Source: Pseudomonas sp. 14P_8.1_Bac3 (GTDB taxonomy: Bacteria > Pseudomonadota > Gammaproteobacteria > Pseudomonadales > Pseudomonadaceae). Taken from it: a DNA stretch of 45,149 nt. The notes beneath the pieces are model-generated. The model was not told the DNA's origin. It searched no databases and worked only from the letters and a program-made list of their open reading frames with translations. The translations under genes and the position numbers were made by a program. Shown here one piece after another: positions 43,166 to 45,149 of this stretch. Each line of letters starts with the position of its first letter. The stretch's first letter is position 1. Where the stretch lies: the NCBI RefSeq assembly GCF_025466085.1, contig NZ_JANLOD010000028.1, positions 1 through 45,149 on the forward strand, read 5' to 3'.

Positions 43166-43180
43166 ACAACAAGGATTTAT

Positions 43181-44041
43181 ATGCCACTCAATAAACAAAC
43201 TTGGATGAGTAACGTCCTCGATATCGACACCTTGAAACTGACCGACATTGTCTGGCCGGGCACGCATAACGCCGGCATGGATAAAAAAGCACCGAACCAT
43301 GAAGTGGTCTTTGGCACCTGGACCACGTGCCAGAACGACTCATTCGCCTGGCAACTGGCCAATGGCGCCCGGGCATTCGATTTGCGTCTGGGTTACAAGC
43401 AAGCCAGGGATCAAGCGATCTTCTATTTTCATCACAGCGGTTTTCAGTCCCATCGTGTCCTCGACGATCTGATCGAAGCCGTGCTGGCTTTTCTGGATCG
43501 CAACCCGGACGAGTTCATCGTCCTGGACTTTCACCAACTGGGCGACGACAAACCGTTCAACGCGATCATGCTCGGCGAGATCCTCTTGCGCCGACTCGGC
43601 GAGCGCGCCATTCCCTACACCGATGTCTTCAAAACCGTGGGAGAACTCAAACAAGCCAGTCCACTGCGACGCATCGTCATGGCAGCGCCTTCAGTGCCGG
43701 GGATGAACGGCGTGTATTTCTGGCCGCGCATTACCCACAAATGGACCGGGACGCGGTTCACCGACACGGAGGCGCTGCAGCGTCATATCACCGCCACCCT
43801 GAAAGAAATTTCCTCCGCCACGTTTCTCTGGTCGCTGTCTGCCACCAGCTACACCTTTCTCAGCGGGCCGCAACACCTCAAGGTCCAGATCAATGACTGG
43901 TTCAATACCACCGGCGACTGGGTGACCCGGTGCAGCATCATCAACACCGACTTTTTCGACGAATCCGAGATCGTCCGTTATTGCTGGAGCGCCACCAGCA
44001 TGAAAGCGGTTTACGGCGACCGCCTGCATGAACACCGCTGA
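43181..44041 (+). CDS. PI-PLC-X domain phosphodiesterase
   Basis: A 286-residue protein with a phosphatidylinositol-specific phospholipase C X domain. The first catalytic His is in WPGTHNAGM, the second in FYFHHSGFQ, with the barrel strands ARAFDLRLGY and FIVLDFHQL. Bacterial members cleave phosphatidylinositol or glycosyl-PI without calcium, giving cyclic inositol phosphate. No signal peptide is visible, so it is cytoplasmic or exported by a non-Sec route. Pseudomonas has little PI of its own, so a host lipid or another phosphodiester may be the substrate. ATG 43181 with AAGGA 5 bases upstream. Confidence 0.85.
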   Translation: MPLNKQTWMSNVLDIDTLKLTDIVWPGTHNAGMDKKAPNHEVVFGTWTTCQNDSFAWQLANGARAFDLRLGYKQARDQAIFYFHHSGFQSHRVLDDLIEAVLAFLDRNPDEFIVLDFHQLGDDKPFNAIMLGEILLRRLGERAIPYTDVFKTVGELKQASPLRRIVMAAPSVPGMNGVYFWPRITHKWTGTRFTDTEALQRHITATLKEISSATFLWSLSATSYTFLSGPQHLKVQINDWFNTTGDWVTRCSIINTDFFDESEIVRYCWSATSMKAVYGDRLHEHR

Positions 44042-44113
44042 ACAGCGGGCGCTGGCATTGAGAGCCGGGAAAGAGGCATGATCAGGCGGCGATAACAAGA
44101 AAAGCGCCCTGAC

Positions 44114-45019
44114 ATGACCCGAACTGCCCGCGTGACCGACCCTTCCTACGAACTGATGGATGACCACAACGGGTTGTCCATCATTTATCGTCAGCACGGC
44201 TTCCCCTGCCCGCTGGTGCGCTGGCATTTCCACAAGGAATACGAGCTGCACCTGATCGTCGCCAGTTCCGGCAAGGTGTTCATCGGCGATTACATCGGCA
44301 ATTTCTATCCGGAAACCCTGTTCCTCACCGGCCCCAACCTGCCCCACAACTGGATCAGCCAGGTTGCCGAGGACGAAGTCGTGCCCAAGCGTGACATGCT
44401 GGTCAACTTCACCGATGAACTGTTCGAGAGCGGCCACCTGGTGTTTGCCGAACTCAAGACCCTGACGCCGTTGCTCGAACGCGCCCAGTACGGCATCGAG
44501 TTTCGCTGCAAACGCACGATCCGCCAGGCCATGACCTTGATGCAGCGCATTGCCGACACCAAGGGCGTGACCCGCCTCGGGCACTTTTTCATCCTGCTGG
44601 AGCTGCTCGCCGCTTCCGACGACTACCAATTGTTGTCCGGCGCGACGACTCCACAACTGGCGGATGAACACAACATCGACCGCACCAACCGCGCGGTGGA
44701 TTACATCTTCGCCCACTACGCCCGCGAACTGCCGCTGGAGGAAGTCGCCGAGCACCTGGGCATGAAGCCAACCTATTTCAGCCGCGTATTCAAACAGGCC
44801 ACCGGCCGCTGTTTCATCGAATTCGTCAATCGGCTGCGCATCAGCAAGTCCTGCGAACTGCTGGCTGATGGCGACAAACCGGTGACGGATGTGTGCTTCG
44901 AGTCGGGCTTCAATAATATTTCCAATTTCAACCGACGGTTTCAGCAGCTCAAGGGCATGACGCCGTCGCACTATCGGCGGTTGGCGGTGCAGCGCCTGAC
45001 AGAGCAGAACCTGGGCTGA
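44114..45019 (+). CDS. mtlR: AraC-family regulator, MtlR-like
   Basis: A 301-residue AraC/XylS regulator. An N-terminal cupin-like sensing domain (LVRWHFHKEYELHLI, about 35-90) is followed by the C-terminal double helix-turn-helix (about 195-295) with LPLEEVAEHLGMKPTYFSR and VTDVCFESGFNNISNFNRRF. Length and overall sequence resemble MtlR, the activator of the mannitol/sorbitol/arabitol operon of P. fluorescens, recalled from memory and not checked. In those genomes the polyol ABC transporter genes follow; here the contig ends 20 bases after the stop, so the symbol is provisional. No clear Shine-Dalgarno precedes ATG 44114. Confidence 0.85.
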   Translation: MTRTARVTDPSYELMDDHNGLSIIYRQHGFPCPLVRWHFHKEYELHLIVASSGKVFIGDYIGNFYPETLFLTGPNLPHNWISQVAEDEVVPKRDMLVNFTDELFESGHLVFAELKTLTPLLERAQYGIEFRCKRTIRQAMTLMQRIADTKGVTRLGHFFILLELLAASDDYQLLSGATTPQLADEHNIDRTNRAVDYIFAHYARELPLEEVAEHLGMKPTYFSRVFKQATGRCFIEFVNRLRISKSCELLADGDKPVTDVCFESGFNNISNFNRRFQQLKGMTPSHYRRLAVQRLTEQNLG

Positions 45020-45029
45020 CCACAATCTG

Positions 45030-45040
45030 ATGTGGGAGCG
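45030..45040 (+). repeat. truncated REP element at contig end
   Basis: ATGTGGGAGCG matches the first bases of the REP copies elsewhere in the window, then the sequence turns into a G run and C runs. The assembly probably broke inside this repeat. Confidence 0.6.

Positions 45041-45149
<109 letters not shown>

Overview
The window looks like one contig from a Pseudomonas of the fluorescens group. The evidence is the gene order gacA-uvrC-pgsA-tRNA-Gly(GCC) with a TTG start on gacA, high-GC codon use, and many REP palindromes of the fluorescens-group type (GGAGCGAGC / GCTCGCGA core). Both ends (about 1-71 and 45041-45149) are runs of C/G that look like sequencing or assembly artefact, so the real sequence is roughly 72-45040. 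No insertion sequence, prophage, CRISPR array or rRNA was seen.

Layout. 227-6381: a Cache-domain NarL-type sensor kinase and LuxR-type regulator, convergent with a YdiJ-like FAD/Fe-S 2-hydroxyacid dehydrogenase that is divergent from a LysR regulator. 6630-10715: a very large SNF2-family ATPase. 10920-14119 (minus): tRNA-Gly, pgsA, uvrC, gacA, then a GNAT acetyltransferase. 14863-16400: a class I DAHP synthase preceded by an aromatic-rich leader peptide with a strong intrinsic terminator and then a second Tyr-rich small ORF, which suggests attenuation in two steps. 16627-17875: a signal-less lipase and a parvulin PPIase. 18012-23548: a four-gene peptide/nucleoside-antibiotic ABC importer (yejABEF/npp type). 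23701-29677: a (R)-3-hydroxybutyrate utilisation cluster with a sigma-54 activator, GntP permease behind a sigma-54 promoter, 3-hydroxybutyrate dehydrogenase and acetoacetyl-CoA synthetase. 29778-30833: a membrane-anchored HEAT/TPR protein.

31105-41550 is a dense signalling block. A KaiC-like double RecA ATPase is translationally coupled to a hybrid kinase whose N-terminal receiver has lost its phosphorylation residues. Facing it is a minus-strand operon: CHASE3-GAF-HK-3xREC kinase, CheR, CheB, REC-HK and a lone receiver. It contains no chemoreceptor, CheA or CheW. A second lone receiver diverges from this operon. This block and the DAHP synthase leader are the parts most worth follow-up.

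41636-45019: a glycosyltransferase, a PI-PLC-X domain protein with an intrinsic terminator immediately upstream of its ribosome-binding site, and an AraC regulator resembling the mannitol regulator MtlR. Six inverted REP pairs (REPINs), one single REP and one truncated REP lie in the intergenic gaps. The contig ends inside the truncated REP.
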